DNA of 64,000 nt, from assembly GCF_039522365.1 (NCBI RefSeq), contig NZ_BAAADJ010000002.1, forward strand, positions 1 through 64,000, written 5' to 3'. Below the pieces are notes generated by a model, which saw only the letters and a list, made by a program, of their open reading frames with translations, did no database searches and was not told where the DNA came from. The position numbers and the translations under genes are program-made. This DNA comes from Bacillus carboniphilus. Lineage in GTDB: Bacteria; Bacillota; Bacilli; Bacillales; JC228. Below, piece by piece: positions 54,701 through 61,011 of the stretch. Numbering within the stretch: the stretch's first letter is position 1; each line of letters starts with the position of its first letter.

Positions 54701-55418
54701 AGTAGAACAAATGACTTGGGAGTACCCTTCCAAAGCTACGACCACGATGAGGTCTAAAATGTCTGTTTCAGAATTAAAGAGACAGAGAGAATGGGTGGAC
54801 CGGGAGGAAATGCTCCCTACACTAAGAAGAAACTCACTTTTCGATCGCCCAAGCTTTTTACAAGAGAAAAAGCTATCACCGACCGAAAGAGGGACGGCTA
54901 TGCACTTAGTTATGCAGCACATTTCTCTAGAGACTGAAATCAATGTAGAAACCGTTCGAAATTTACTAAAAGAAATGATTTCAAAAGAACTGTTAACAGA
55001 AGAACAAGCGGGCAGTGTGGACCCTGTTCTCATTGCAAAGTTCTTTGAATCAGGTATTGGAGAAAGAATGGTAAAAGCTCCTTATGTATATAGAGAGCTG
55101 CCATTTAGCTTCGCTTTGCCTATAGAAAAAGTGAACCCATTACACAAAGGTGCGGAAGAAAAAGTTCTCATTCAGGGGATTATTGACTGCTTATTTGAGG
55201 ATGCGAATGGAGTCGTACTTGTAGATTTTAAATCAGATACGATTACCGGAAAGTATCCAAATGGATTTGAGCAGGCGAGACCTGAATTAGTAGAAAGGTA
55301 CCAAACTCAGATTGACCTTTATAAAACAGCGGTTGAAAACATATTAGCGAAACCCCTTCAAGAAGCGTGTCTTTACTTCTTTGATGGTGGACATCAGATA
55401 TCCTTTATTAAGGAATGA
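51732..55418 (+). CDS. addA: ATP-dependent helicase/nuclease subunit AddA
   Basis: This 1228-residue UvrD-type helicase with a C-terminal nuclease has Walker A AAAGSGKTAVL (about 20-30), the helicase motif LVDEYQDTN, and motif VI near RILYVALTRAKEKLYLIG. The nuclease motifs are GIIDCLFED and VLVDFKSD near 1150-1180. With AddB it processes DNA ends and hands them to RecA after Chi recognition. The GTG overlaps the end of addB. sbcD and sbcC, which follow in B. subtilis, are not present downstream. Confidence 0.97.
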   Translation: MNKPKWTPDQAKAIASSGKDILVAAAAGSGKTAVLVERIIQRLMDEENGYNVDELLVVTFTNASAAEMRHRIGNALESAIKDNPHSLHLRKQLTLLNKASISTLHSFCLDVVRKYYYLVDLDPNFRIADSSELALIREEVMDELLEENYAKEEAAEFYKLVDVFADDRSDLPLQSIVNKLYDFSRAHPNPNQWLQKLIELYELAPDTDIKDLPFAPTLMESIQMELDAAKALISQAIDVASQPGGPEPRIQTFEQDLALIQSLQEAIGIGWGTLYQAINSQKFVTAARIKKAEYDEGLIEQTEKLRKKAKELIDSVKKQFFSRTPESYLKDIREMHPVVEGVVRLVQEYHEKFQAIKMEKAIIDFGDLEHFCLSILMDHDEPSDIAKGYRNHFKEILVDEYQDTNLVQETIIQLIKKGTEENGNLFMVGDVKQSIYKFRLAEPQLFIEKYRRFQSEKESDHGLRIDLAQNFRSREEVLHGTNFIFKQTMGEKVGDIEYTEDAELKVNDLYPASPTPISFILIEQNNATSEEDEDSQEDLEKSQMEARFIAKEIRSLIDRGTQVYDAKKGAYRPLQYKDVVILLRSMPWAQTIMEECKELNVPVYADLSEGYFEATEVAIMLSLLKIIDNPQQDIPLASVLRSPIVGMDEEELAHIRIHHKKGTYFDAFKKFIRTEKNASESCIQKGKEFLGYFEKWREISRRGTLSELIWEIYRDTQFLEYVGGLPGGKQRQANLRALYDRARQYETTSFRGLFRFLRFVERLQERGEDLGTARSIGEQDDVVRLMTIHRSKGLEFPFVFVAGLNKNFNMKDVQASTLLDKDLGLAMKYVDPVKRVTYPSLPQLAFSRKQRLETLSEEMRILYVALTRAKEKLYLIGTVAELEKSIEKWNTSLDHKGWLLPDYVRSKASTYMDWIGPSLLRHKDIQEQLMQNDVVVDSPVIEHPSSWVISVITPSELSIVESEDSPQSEWLKSIRNGERIGDLNDNTEQIVEQMTWEYPSKATTTMRSKMSVSELKRQREWVDREEMLPTLRRNSLFDRPSFLQEKKLSPTERGTAMHLVMQHISLETEINVETVRNLLKEMISKELLTEEQAGSVDPVLIAKFFESGIGERMVKAPYVYRELPFSFALPIEKVNPLHKGAEEKVLIQGIIDCLFEDANGVVLVDFKSDTITGKYPNGFEQARPELVERYQTQIDLYKTAVENILAKPLQEACLYFFDGGHQISFIKE

Positions 55419-55472
55419 TTATTCGATAATGGGATCGTGGTTGTCTGGAAGCAGGGTTTTTAGGGGTGAATT

Positions 55473-55915
55473 GGGACAGCAAGAGGGGTGTCTGTCCGGA
55501 AATCATGATTGCCGAGGTGTAAACGGGACAGCAAGCGTGTTGTCTGTCCGGAAATCGGTGTTGCCGAGGTGTAAACGGGGCAGCAAGCGAGTTGTCTGTC
55601 CGGAAATCGGGGATGTCGAGGTGTAAACGGGACAGCAAGCGTGTTGTCTGTCCGGAAATCGGGGATGTCGAGGTGTAAACGGGACAGCAAGCGAGTTGTC
55701 TGTCCGGAAATCGGGGATGTCGAGGTGTAAACGGGACAGCAAGCGAGTTGTCTGTCCGGAAACCGGGGAAGCCAAGGTGGAAACGGGGCAGCAAGAGCAT
55801 TGTCTGTCCGGAAACCGTAGTTGTCGAGGTGGAAACGGGACAGCAAGAGCGTAGTTTGTCCGAAAACCGGTGTTGCCGATGTTCAAACGGGACAGACGAT
55901 GTAGCGGCTGTCCCA
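55473..55915. repeat. Tandem hairpin array D: nine units, 52-bp period
   Basis: GGGACAG or GGGGCAG cores start at 55473, 55525, 55577, 55629, 55681, 55733, 55785, 55837 and 55889, each exactly 52 bp apart. Each unit is GGGACAG-CAA-GCGAG-TTG-T-CTGTCC, then GGAAATCGG and a GAGGTGTAAAC link. Changes of A to G in the left arm keep pairing as G-U. It fills the gap between the convergent addA and gerPF genes. The 52-bp period rules out a continuous coding frame. Confidence 0.93.
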
Positions 55916-55936
55916 CAAAAGATATGAAACAAAAAC

Positions 55937-55967
55937 AAGAGGAGAAAAACAATGTTTTTCTCCTCTT
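55937..55967 (-). terminator. Terminator of the gerP operon
   Basis: AAGAGGAGAAAAAC pairs perfectly with GTTTTTCTCCTCTT around AAT. On the minus strand it is followed by GTTTTTG. Confidence 0.88.
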
Positions 55968-55977
55968 GTTTTATTCA

Positions 55978-56196
55978 CTAAGCATTCCCTGTAATTGGTT
56001 GGTCGACCGCATTACAGTCAATGTAGTTCGTAGCGCTTAATCCATTATTGGTGATTACAAAAGGACCAGTGTTTAATCCACCTGAACCAGCAACTGTTTT
56101 GGAGCTGCTTTTAGGGGATACATAAAAGGTGTCTCCGAACTGGACCTCTCCTCCGCTAACTGAAAAAATTTGAACAGGTCCTACAATGGCAGGCAT
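55978..56196 (-). CDS. gerPF: Spore germination protein GerPF
   Basis: This 72-residue protein begins MPAIVGPVQIFSVSGGEVQF, with the later SPKSSSKTVAGSGGLNTG typical of the GerPA/GerPF family. GerP proteins act in the spore coat to let germinants reach their receptors. The ATG at 56196 gives the canonical N-terminus and lies nine bases after AAAGG; an upstream in-frame ATG adds three residues. Last gene of the operon. Confidence 0.95.
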   Translation of the reverse strand: MPAIVGPVQIFSVSGGEVQFGDTFYVSPKSSSKTVAGSGGLNTGPFVITNNGLSATNYIDCNAVDQPITGNA

Positions 56197-56242
56197 ATCC
56201 AACATCCTTTGTATCTTTATTTACTCTGAACAGTACTTCTCA

Positions 56243-56647
56243 TTATTGTATGACAGTTGGACCATTACCGTTCGCCCGAGGTTTTAATTGTCGGATATTT
56301 TTAACCCGTGCTTCCATGTGGGCACAACCAATGTTCCCAACCTTCACAATGGAAGCAGAAGAAATCCCGTTAATATCAATCGAATCCACATAAATACTGG
56401 GACAAAGGTGGTAAAAGCTCGAATCTACCACTTCACATGATGGGAGTGGTATCGGCTCAACAAAAATGGAAGTCTCCGGTCTCTCCACAGCCCCTTCATG
56501 ACCAAAGAATATCTCGCGTTCCCGTTGTACAGCGAAAACATCTGAGCGTGAGTTGATTACGCTCGTGTCTCCAAGTCGGAGGGATGAGCTAAAGCTCAGG
56601 GTATTCGTTTGAATAGTGTTTACATGGGATATACGTTTCCAAAACAT
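56243..56647 (-). CDS. gerPE: Spore germination protein GerPE
   Basis: This is a 134-residue GerPE-family protein. It starts FWKRISHVNTIQTNTLSFSS, and IDINGISSASIVKVGNIGCA and HMEARVKNIRQLKP are the conserved segments. Seven bases separate it from gerPD. It is probably a structural coat component; no enzymatic motif. Confidence 0.92.
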   Translation of the reverse strand: MFWKRISHVNTIQTNTLSFSSSLRLGDTSVINSRSDVFAVQREREIFFGHEGAVERPETSIFVEPIPLPSCEVVDSSFYHLCPSIYVDSIDINGISSASIVKVGNIGCAHMEARVKNIRQLKPRANGNGPTVIQ

Positions 56648-56654
56648 ATATACA

Positions 56655-56834
56655 TCATCCTTTTGGTGTTAAAGGTACAAAAGGTCCGATAATTAACGAT
56701 TCAGGGGGGGTATCAAAAGTTGAAGCTAGCTGAATACAATCACTATCCCCGATTTGTACTAATCCAGCACTTGCCACACCGTTTATTTTAATACTCCCCA
56801 CATGCAAATCTCTGTTTAGCACATTAAATTCCAT
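56655..56834 (-). CDS. gerPD: Spore germination protein GerPD
   Basis: This 59-residue protein begins MEFNVLNRDLHVGSIKINGV, with ASAGLVQIGDSDCIQLAST in the middle. Length and sequence match GerPD (58 residues in B. subtilis). Its start overlaps the end of gerPC by 11 bases, so its ribosome site (AGGAGGTAG) lies inside gerPC. Confidence 0.93.
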   Translation of the reverse strand: MEFNVLNRDLHVGSIKINGVASAGLVQIGDSDCIQLASTFDTPPESLIIGPFVPLTPKG

Positions 56835-57447
56835 CTTTCTTACTACCTCCTTGTTGTTCTTGTTGAAAGCGAGAAAAGAAAGAAAAGACGCCTTGCTGAA
56901 TTTCTCCTTTCAATCGCTGCGATACCATTTCGACTACCTGTTCTTGTGGTTCTTGTTGAATAACATGATGTGGGAGTTGTTTGATATGGTGTTGAATTCT
57001 TGTTTTTAACTGATTTTTGATATCATTTCTTATAAAGTCCACATACTGGTCATCTGCGGTAATGCCAAGTTGATTTTGTGTATCCGATATTATTTGGGGT
57101 ATGGTTTGATCCATGTATTGATTCATATTTTGCTCAACGAGGTCTTGCAAAACTATATTCTTAGGGTCTGTGCTTGGAGATGGAGTAGGATGTTGGCCGG
57201 TAACGAATTCATCCATATTTTGCAGGTCTTGTGGGGTTAAGCCTACATTTAAGGTACCTTCAAGTGTTTCGACTTTTAATTGATCAAATTTATACTCAAT
57301 CTTATCAACATGAAGCGTTGGTCGTGAATGTAGTTCATTGACTAGCTTCTTCAACACTTCAATTTCTTTTTCCAGTTTTTGAATTTTTTTATGATGTTTA
57401 TCGAGAGTTTGTTGATAGGAGTCAGAATACGAATATTGTTGATACAT
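56824..57447 (-). CDS. gerPC: Spore germination protein GerPC
   Basis: This 207-residue protein has an N-terminal coiled coil (about 10-42, HHKKIQKLEKEIEVLKKLVN), the GerPC core around HVDKIEYKFDQLKVETLEGT and LNVGLTPQD, a Pro-rich linker, and a helical C-terminus ending FFSRFQQEQQGGSKKDG. It is the largest GerP member and probably a scaffold. AAAGGTGG precedes the ATG. Confidence 0.95.
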   Translation of the reverse strand: MYQQYSYSDSYQQTLDKHHKKIQKLEKEIEVLKKLVNELHSRPTLHVDKIEYKFDQLKVETLEGTLNVGLTPQDLQNMDEFVTGQHPTPSPSTDPKNIVLQDLVEQNMNQYMDQTIPQIISDTQNQLGITADDQYVDFIRNDIKNQLKTRIQHHIKQLPHHVIQQEPQEQVVEMVSQRLKGEIQQGVFSFFSRFQQEQQGGSKKDGI

Positions 57448-57472
57448 GGAAAAATTCCACCTTTCTAGTCAA

Positions 57473-57736
57473 CTAAGTAGTTGGAGTTCCCAAAGGCACT
57501 AACGAGGTGTCAGCTTGAGGGGGACCAGCTTGAGCACCGCCTAGTTCTCCAACAGGTCCAACCGCTCCTGCTTCACCGAGTGCTTCAGGTGCAGGCCCTA
57601 TATATCCCCCAGTATTATATAAATAGGCATTGGATGAGATACTACCAGAGCTTCCGATTTGTAAAACAGAGGAATTACTTATACTCCCGATTCGTAACAC
57701 ATTAATGTAAATGGACTGTTGAATATAAAATTTCAT
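57473..57736 (-). CDS. gerPB: Spore germination protein GerPB
   Basis: This 87-residue protein begins MKFYIQQSIYINVLRIGSIS, followed by NSSVLQIGSSGSISSNAYLY. A Gly/Pro/Ala-rich tail (GPAPEALGEAGAVGPVGELG) makes it about ten residues longer than B. subtilis GerPB. AAAAGGTG precedes the ATG. Confidence 0.94.
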   Translation of the reverse strand: MKFYIQQSIYINVLRIGSISNSSVLQIGSSGSISSNAYLYNTGGYIGPAPEALGEAGAVGPVGELGGAQAGPPQADTSLVPLGTPTT

Positions 57737-57747
57737 AGAATCACCTT

Positions 57748-57969
57748 TTATAAAGTAAATGCGATTGGCATATCGATGCCATCTTGTTCATACGTGTTCG
57801 TATTACTTTGTTGGTTCACAACATAGATTCCGTCCCCAGTATTAAATGAACCGGCTCCAGCAAATGTTTTGGCTGTTGAATAAGGTGTAATGGAATACAC
57901 ATCACCAATATGAAAGACAGCACTACTTCCGATACTAATCACTTGAACGACGCCAACTATAGCAGGCAT
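57748..57969 (-). CDS. gerPA: Spore germination protein GerPA
   Basis: This 73-residue protein begins MPAIVGVVQVISIGSSAVFH, followed by IGDVYSITPYSTAKTFAGAGS. It is homologous to GerPF at the other end of the operon and has the same length as B. subtilis GerPA. AAGGTGGGAG precedes the ATG. First gene of gerPA-PF. Confidence 0.95.
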   Translation of the reverse strand: MPAIVGVVQVISIGSSAVFHIGDVYSITPYSTAKTFAGAGSFNTGDGIYVVNQQSNTNTYEQDGIDMPIAFTL

Positions 57970-58009
57970 TAAACTCCCACCTTAAAAACTTTCCTTATTT
58001 TGTTGAAAT

Positions 58010-58018
58010 TAGGCTATA
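58010..58018 (-). promoter_or_regulatory. Candidate SigmaK -10 element of gerP
   Basis: On the minus strand TATAGCCTA differs by one base from CATANNNTA and lies 41 bases before the gerPA start. gerP in B. subtilis is transcribed by SigmaK in the mother cell. A clear -35 was not found. Confidence 0.35.
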
Positions 58019-58155
58019 ATCCTAATAATCTTGATTTTATATCGTATGAGGAAAAGAAGGAGATGTGATACATTCGCCTACTTTTCACTCTTTCCATTCT
58101 CGAAATAAAACTTATATAATGAAAGATATGAGTTAGATAGAAAGGTAGTTGAGGG

Positions 58156-59307
58156 ATGGGACAAAGGATAATAGGAGTTGACTTTGCACGAGGAATATCG
58201 CTTTTTGGAATATTATTAATTAACATGATGTCTTTTCATTCTCCCTATGTCTGGGTGGATTCATACGGATACTGGGAAGGGTCAGGTAACCACATTTTAT
58301 TTTTATTGATTGAAGTGTTTGTGGGAGCTAGTTTTTATCCGCTTTTTGCTCTTTTATTTGGCTTCGGAGCCATTAAAATTTTTGAAAAGTCAATGAAGTT
58401 GGAACTCAAGCCCAAAGTTACACTTGTTCGAAGGTTTTTCTTTTTACTAATAATTGGTCTCATTCACGCTCTTTTAATATGGAATGGAGATATTTTAGTT
58501 ACCTATGCGGTGACAGGATTTATTCTTTTGTTATTGATAAATTTCTCTCATAGGGCACAGTTAACCATAGGTGTTTTACTTTGGTCACTTCCAAATGTAT
58601 TACTATTTTTGTTAACTTGGCTCGCATATCGTTTTATGCCAGAAGACCAGCTAGGTGTTTACGATTATGAACGGGCAGCTGCTAGCCAGTTATATGCAGA
58701 TGGAGGTTTCTGGGAAATTACAAAATTAAGAGTGGATGAATGGCTTTATATCAATGGTGCAGGAGGAATCCTGATTGTATTATTTTCCGTTCTACCTATG
58801 GTCTTATTTGGAGCAGCCATGGCAAAGGGAGGCTTTATTCAAAAGCATTCACCTGGATACTTTATAAAAAAGGGAATTTTACTTTTAGCCATTGGCCTTT
58901 TTATCAAGGTCTTACCTTTATTGACAAGCTACGAATATCCATTTATTTTATTGAAAAATCAAATCGGGGGACCTATCGTAGCCATTGCCTATTTTTTCAT
59001 ATGCTTAGGAGTAGTGAAAGGAAATCAGCTAGGTGTCTTACAGGAAGCGATTGTTCGGGCAGGAAAATTATCTATAACTCTATATTTAACTCAATCTATA
59101 GTCTGTACCTTTATTTTTTATGGGTACGGATTAGGGTTGTATGGAAAAGTAGAACTGTGGGAAGGCACTATTCTTGCTCTCGCTATATATTGTGTACAAC
59201 TAGTATTTAGTTACTTCTGGTTTAAGAAGTACAAGACAGGACCTGTGGAATGGCTATGGCGGTGGTTTACTTATAAAGAAAAACCAGATTTTAAGAAAGG
59301 GGAGTGA
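58156..59307 (+). CDS. DUF418-family membrane protein
   Basis: This 383-residue protein has about nine helices. The N-terminal segment RIIGVDFARGISLFGILLIN and the C-terminal DUF418 region (TSYEYPFILLKNQIGGPIVA, then RAGKLSITLYLTQSI, then VQLVFSYFWFKKYKTGPVEW) match the YeiB/DUF418 group. Function unknown; an acyltransferase-3-like topology is sometimes noted. The ribosome site before the ATG is weak (TTGAGGG). It is followed by a kinase-like gene eight bases later. Confidence 0.88.
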   Translation: MGQRIIGVDFARGISLFGILLINMMSFHSPYVWVDSYGYWEGSGNHILFLLIEVFVGASFYPLFALLFGFGAIKIFEKSMKLELKPKVTLVRRFFFLLIIGLIHALLIWNGDILVTYAVTGFILLLLINFSHRAQLTIGVLLWSLPNVLLFLLTWLAYRFMPEDQLGVYDYERAAASQLYADGGFWEITKLRVDEWLYINGAGGILIVLFSVLPMVLFGAAMAKGGFIQKHSPGYFIKKGILLLAIGLFIKVLPLLTSYEYPFILLKNQIGGPIVAIAYFFICLGVVKGNQLGVLQEAIVRAGKLSITLYLTQSIVCTFIFYGYGLGLYGKVELWEGTILALAIYCVQLVFSYFWFKKYKTGPVEWLWRWFTYKEKPDFKKGE

Positions 59308-59314
59308 TTGTAGA

Positions 59315-59818
59315 ATGAAGAAAATCCTGATCATTGGATCTGGAGGAGCGGGAAAATCCACTTTAGCTAAAAAGCTGGGAGAACTACTACATTTTCCTGT
59401 TTATCATTTAGATTCAATCTTCTGGAAGGAAAACTGGACACCGTCTAATCGAGAGGAATTTAGGCAGAATATCCGGTCTGTGATGGAGAAGGAAGAATGG
59501 ATTTTAGATGGGAATTTCGGTTCTACACTTGATATGAGGCTTAAACACTGTGATACGGTTGTCTTTTTGGACTATCCATCCCTTACTTGTGTATACGGTG
59601 TGGTAAAGAGAAGAATACAATATAATGGAAAGACACGCCCTGATATGGGGGAGAATTGTAAAGAAAAGCTGGATTGGGAGTTTTTGAAATGGGTGTACAC
59701 ATACCGAAAGAAAAAAGCGCCTGAAATCAGAAAAAAACTTTCAGAGTTAACAAATGTAAAGGTTATCACACTACAATCTAGAAAAGAAACAAAGCGCTTC
59801 TTACAAAGCCTTTCATGA
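59315..59818 (+). CDS. P-loop kinase-like protein (topology-modulation/FlaR type)
   Basis: This 167-residue small NTP-binding protein has Walker A GSGGAGKSTLA (about 8-18). LLHFPVYHLDSIFWKENWT, EEWILDGNFGSTLDMRL and DTVVFLDYPS match the FlaR/adenylate-kinase-related group. The target is unknown. AAAGGGGAG lies upstream of the ATG. It probably shares a transcript with the DUF418 gene. Confidence 0.87.
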   Translation: MKKILIIGSGGAGKSTLAKKLGELLHFPVYHLDSIFWKENWTPSNREEFRQNIRSVMEKEEWILDGNFGSTLDMRLKHCDTVVFLDYPSLTCVYGVVKRRIQYNGKTRPDMGENCKEKLDWEFLKWVYTYRKKKAPEIRKKLSELTNVKVITLQSRKETKRFLQSLS

Positions 59819-59877
59819 CAAGTGAGTAGGAGCCTATTGAATACCATAAAATACAGATCAAAATGGAGGAAACCTTT

Positions 59878-60786
59878 ATGAAATTCGTAACAGCAGTGAA
59901 AAATCAAGTAGAGTTTGTCGGTGTTATTGTGGAAGGACAGGAACTTATTTTTAACTTACATACGATTGATGAAGCAAGGGGTACTAAGAAAACCCCCAAT
60001 CATTTAATAGATTGCATTGAACAAGGAGAAGCTTTTGTTCAACATGTGAAGGATTGCATTTCATGGGTTGAAAGCCAAGATCAGACCGGAACCTTTGTTT
60101 ATCCAATTTCGGAAGTTAAACTACTTGCTCCCATTCCACGCCCTTCCAAAAATATTTTTTGTATCGGGAAGAACTATGTGGAGCATGCTTTAGAAATGGG
60201 AACAAAAGAGGATATTCCTGAACATGTTATGGTTTTTACAAAACCCCCAACTAGTGTGATTGGACACAATGATCCGATTGATTTACATAGTCAGGTAACC
60301 TCGGCTCTTGATTATGAAGGAGAATTAGCTGTTATTATTGGGAAAAAAGGCAAAAACATCTCAAGGGAAGAGGCCGACCAATACATATTTGGATATACCA
60401 TTATCAATGATGTGACAGCTAGGGATATGCAATCTAGACATAAACAATTCTTTATGGGTAAAAGTCTAGATACTTCTTGTCCAATGGGACCATGGATCGT
60501 CCATCATTCAGGTGTAGATAACCCTAGTAACCTTCAAATTACAACGAAAGTGAACGAAGAAACGAGACAAGATTCAAGCACAAAGCATCTCATTTTTCCA
60601 ATCGATGAATTAATTAGCACGCTTTCACAAGGTCGAACATTAGAACCTGGAGATATCATTGCAACTGGTACTCCTAAAGGTGTAGGTAAAGGATTTAATC
60701 CACCACGCTTCTTGAAAGCAGGAGATGTTGTGGAAATCACAGTTGAAGGAATTGGAACTTTAACGAATCGAGTAGAGGATTTATAA
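59878..60786 (+). CDS. yisK: Fumarylacetoacetate-hydrolase-family protein YisK
   Basis: This is a 302-residue FAH-fold enzyme with an N-terminal alpha/beta part (1-100). The metal-binding core has FCIGKNYVEHALE, DYEGELAVIIG (Glu pair) and GYTIINDVTARDMQ. The C-terminal TGTPKGVGKG motif follows. B. subtilis YisK is an oxaloacetate decarboxylase-type enzyme that also localises with Mbl, and lies near gerP as here. The ATG at 59878 follows TGGAGG; the longer in-frame start is rejected. Confidence 0.9.
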   Translation: MKFVTAVKNQVEFVGVIVEGQELIFNLHTIDEARGTKKTPNHLIDCIEQGEAFVQHVKDCISWVESQDQTGTFVYPISEVKLLAPIPRPSKNIFCIGKNYVEHALEMGTKEDIPEHVMVFTKPPTSVIGHNDPIDLHSQVTSALDYEGELAVIIGKKGKNISREEADQYIFGYTIINDVTARDMQSRHKQFFMGKSLDTSCPMGPWIVHHSGVDNPSNLQITTKVNEETRQDSSTKHLIFPIDELISTLSQGRTLEPGDIIATGTPKGVGKGFNPPRFLKAGDVVEITVEGIGTLTNRVEDL

Positions 60787-60802
60787 AATAACAAGAAATA
60801 TA

Positions 60803-60836
60803 AAAGGAATGCGCTATTTACAGTGCATTCCTTTTT
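60803..60836 (+). terminator. Terminator of yisK
   Basis: AAAGGAATGC pairs with GCATTCCTTT and is followed by T residues. The rest of the gap up to 61011 is AT-rich with no recognisable element. Confidence 0.85.
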
Positions 60837-61011
60837 CTGGTATTAAACACTTTAATATGCTTGCCGATATAAGTAGAGAGTATTTAGTATCTCTTAGCCT
60901 AATTAAATACTAAATATAGTTACAAACGGAAATTTTTATGATATTTATTAAATTATAATAAAAATGTTATATATATAGTTCGTATTAGCTTTGAAGGTGT
61001 GGTGACGTCGC

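Noticed and set aside
55473-55915. CRISPR array
   Set aside because: Regular repeats are present, but the sequences between cores are repeats too, not unique spacers, and no cas gene is nearby. The same holds for arrays A, B and C.
55408-55952. Three overlapping minus-strand repeat-protein frames
   Set aside because: All arise from array D. A 52-bp period gives the same sequence in all three frames, and no start signals are present.
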